This document shows, in pieces, positions 63,586 to 64,000 of a stretch of DNA of 64,000 bases. The DNA lies in NCBI GenBank assembly GCA_035609245.1, contig CP141202.1:1922001-1986000 (forward strand), written 5' to 3'. The notes below the pieces were generated by a model. The model was not told the DNA's origin, did no database searches, and saw only the letters and a program-made list of their open reading frames with translations. A program made the position numbers and the translations under genes. How positions within the stretch are numbered: position 1 is the first letter of the stretch; the number at the start of each line of letters is the position of its first letter. Source of the stretch: Bacteroidales bacterium MB20-C3-3 (GTDB taxonomy: Bacteria; Bacteroidota; Bacteroidia; Bacteroidales; UBA932).

Positions 63586-64000
63586 AGAGACTCAGAAGTT
63601 ACTCAATAATAACTTTTGGCCTTCTTCTCTATGCGCTGGGCTGGACTGTATTTCTTATACCAAGCGGCCTTGTAGGGGGAGGAGTAACCGGTATATCGGC
63701 AGTTATATTTTATGCAACAGGATTTCCTGTAAGCTGGTCATTTTTTATAATAAATGCAGCATTACTTGCTGTGGCACTAAAAGTTCTGGGAAAGGGTTTT
63801 GGGGTCAAAACAGTATTTGCAATTGTGGCCGTGACACTGTTTCTGGACCGGCTACCGGGTCTGATTCCACAGGAGCTTATTGAGGATATTGCAATTGGCA
63901 ACGGGAAATTACTATCCGCAATGATGGGGGGGGTGTTTTCAGGAGCCGGTATTGCAATAACTTTCACTCAGGGCGGCAGCACAGGAGGCACCGATATTGT
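63558..64000 (+). CDS. YitT-family membrane protein (second of the pair, cut by window end)
   Basis: The frame opens at ATG 63558, inside the previous gene, and stays open to the window edge (147 complete codons). The sequence repeats the paralogue's landmarks: GWTVFLIPSGLVGGGVTGISA, YATGFPVSWSFFIINAALL and TFTQGGSTGGTD. The C-terminal half lies outside the window. Confidence 0.92.
   Translation, partial: MEQKTKRVLERLRSYSIITFGLLLYALGWTVFLIPSGLVGGGVTGISAVIFYATGFPVSWSFFIINAALLAVALKVLGKGFGVKTVFAIVAVTLFLDRLPGLIPQELIEDIAIGNGKLLSAMMGGVFSGAGIAITFTQGGSTGGTDI

Overview
The window is a 64 kb chromosomal stretch from a Bacteroidota bacterium, most likely an anaerobic member of the Bacteroidales. The evidence is the gene families (TonB-dependent receptor with a carboxypeptidase-like N-terminal domain, FecR/ECF-sigma pair, CCDC81-type HU protein, FISUMP lipoprotein, class I fumarase, M3-type [FeFe]-hydrogenase), the moderate-to-low GC content, and the repeated occurrence of the Bacteroidetes -7 promoter element TAnnTTTG about 20 nt before start codons. 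Nearly all of the DNA is coding. There are no CRISPR arrays, intact insertion sequences, prophages or obvious defence islands.

Layout. 1-576 is a gene-free, hairpin-rich block. 577-3391 (minus) is a molybdopterin cofactor operon: TrmH-like methylase, moaA, moaC and a MOSC-MogA fusion. 3469-11373 (plus) encodes a tripartite RND efflux pump (adaptor, AcrB-like pump, TolC-like channel) followed by a TonB-dependent receptor; perfect or near-perfect palindromes precede the first gene and the receptor. 11357-14040 (minus) holds a serine hydrolase and a MATE exporter. 14041-16367 contains a possible small RNA or attenuator, a 7-TM AraC-type regulator, a membrane-anchored HU-like protein and tRNA-Asn with its promoter and terminator. 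16368-16796 is a frameshifted lipoprotein gene. 16793-20996 (minus) is an ECF sigma/FecR system whose target is a STN-carboxypeptidase-regulatory protein, with a paralogue of that target immediately upstream. 21275-26729 (plus) is a three-gene [FeFe]-hydrogenase operon in which the HydB/NuoF-like subunit carries a GltD-like NADPH flavoprotein domain; a LytS-type sensor kinase follows.

28936-35031 (minus) contains metG and the recA-trpS-dnaG cluster. 35098-43329 (plus) contains rlmN, a Ca2+-type P-ATPase, a TlpA-like lipoprotein, recX, prfB with its programmed frameshift, and fumarase. 43321-49294 (minus, apart from a metallophosphoesterase) contains an alpha/beta hydrolase, a CDF metal exporter, a LemA-TPM-TPM cluster and a FISUMP lipoprotein. 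49371-51998 (plus) carries apbE and an N-acyl-D-amino-acid deacylase. 51995-55336 (minus) contains phoH, a CapA-like protein and a DUF389 membrane protein. 55441-64000 (plus) runs from a SPOR lipoprotein through gcvT, a small PAS protein, a VOC protein, an M28-peptidase/TonB-C fusion, leuS and a PhzF-like protein to two tandem YitT proteins, the last cut by the window end.

The region is mostly housekeeping and envelope functions. I did not find a convincing new defence or mobile system. The observations most worth a second look are the HydB-GltD fusion with a Ser-substituted H-cluster motif, the hairpin/terminator RNA before the AraC gene, the structured block at 1-576, and the STN-protein ECF locus.
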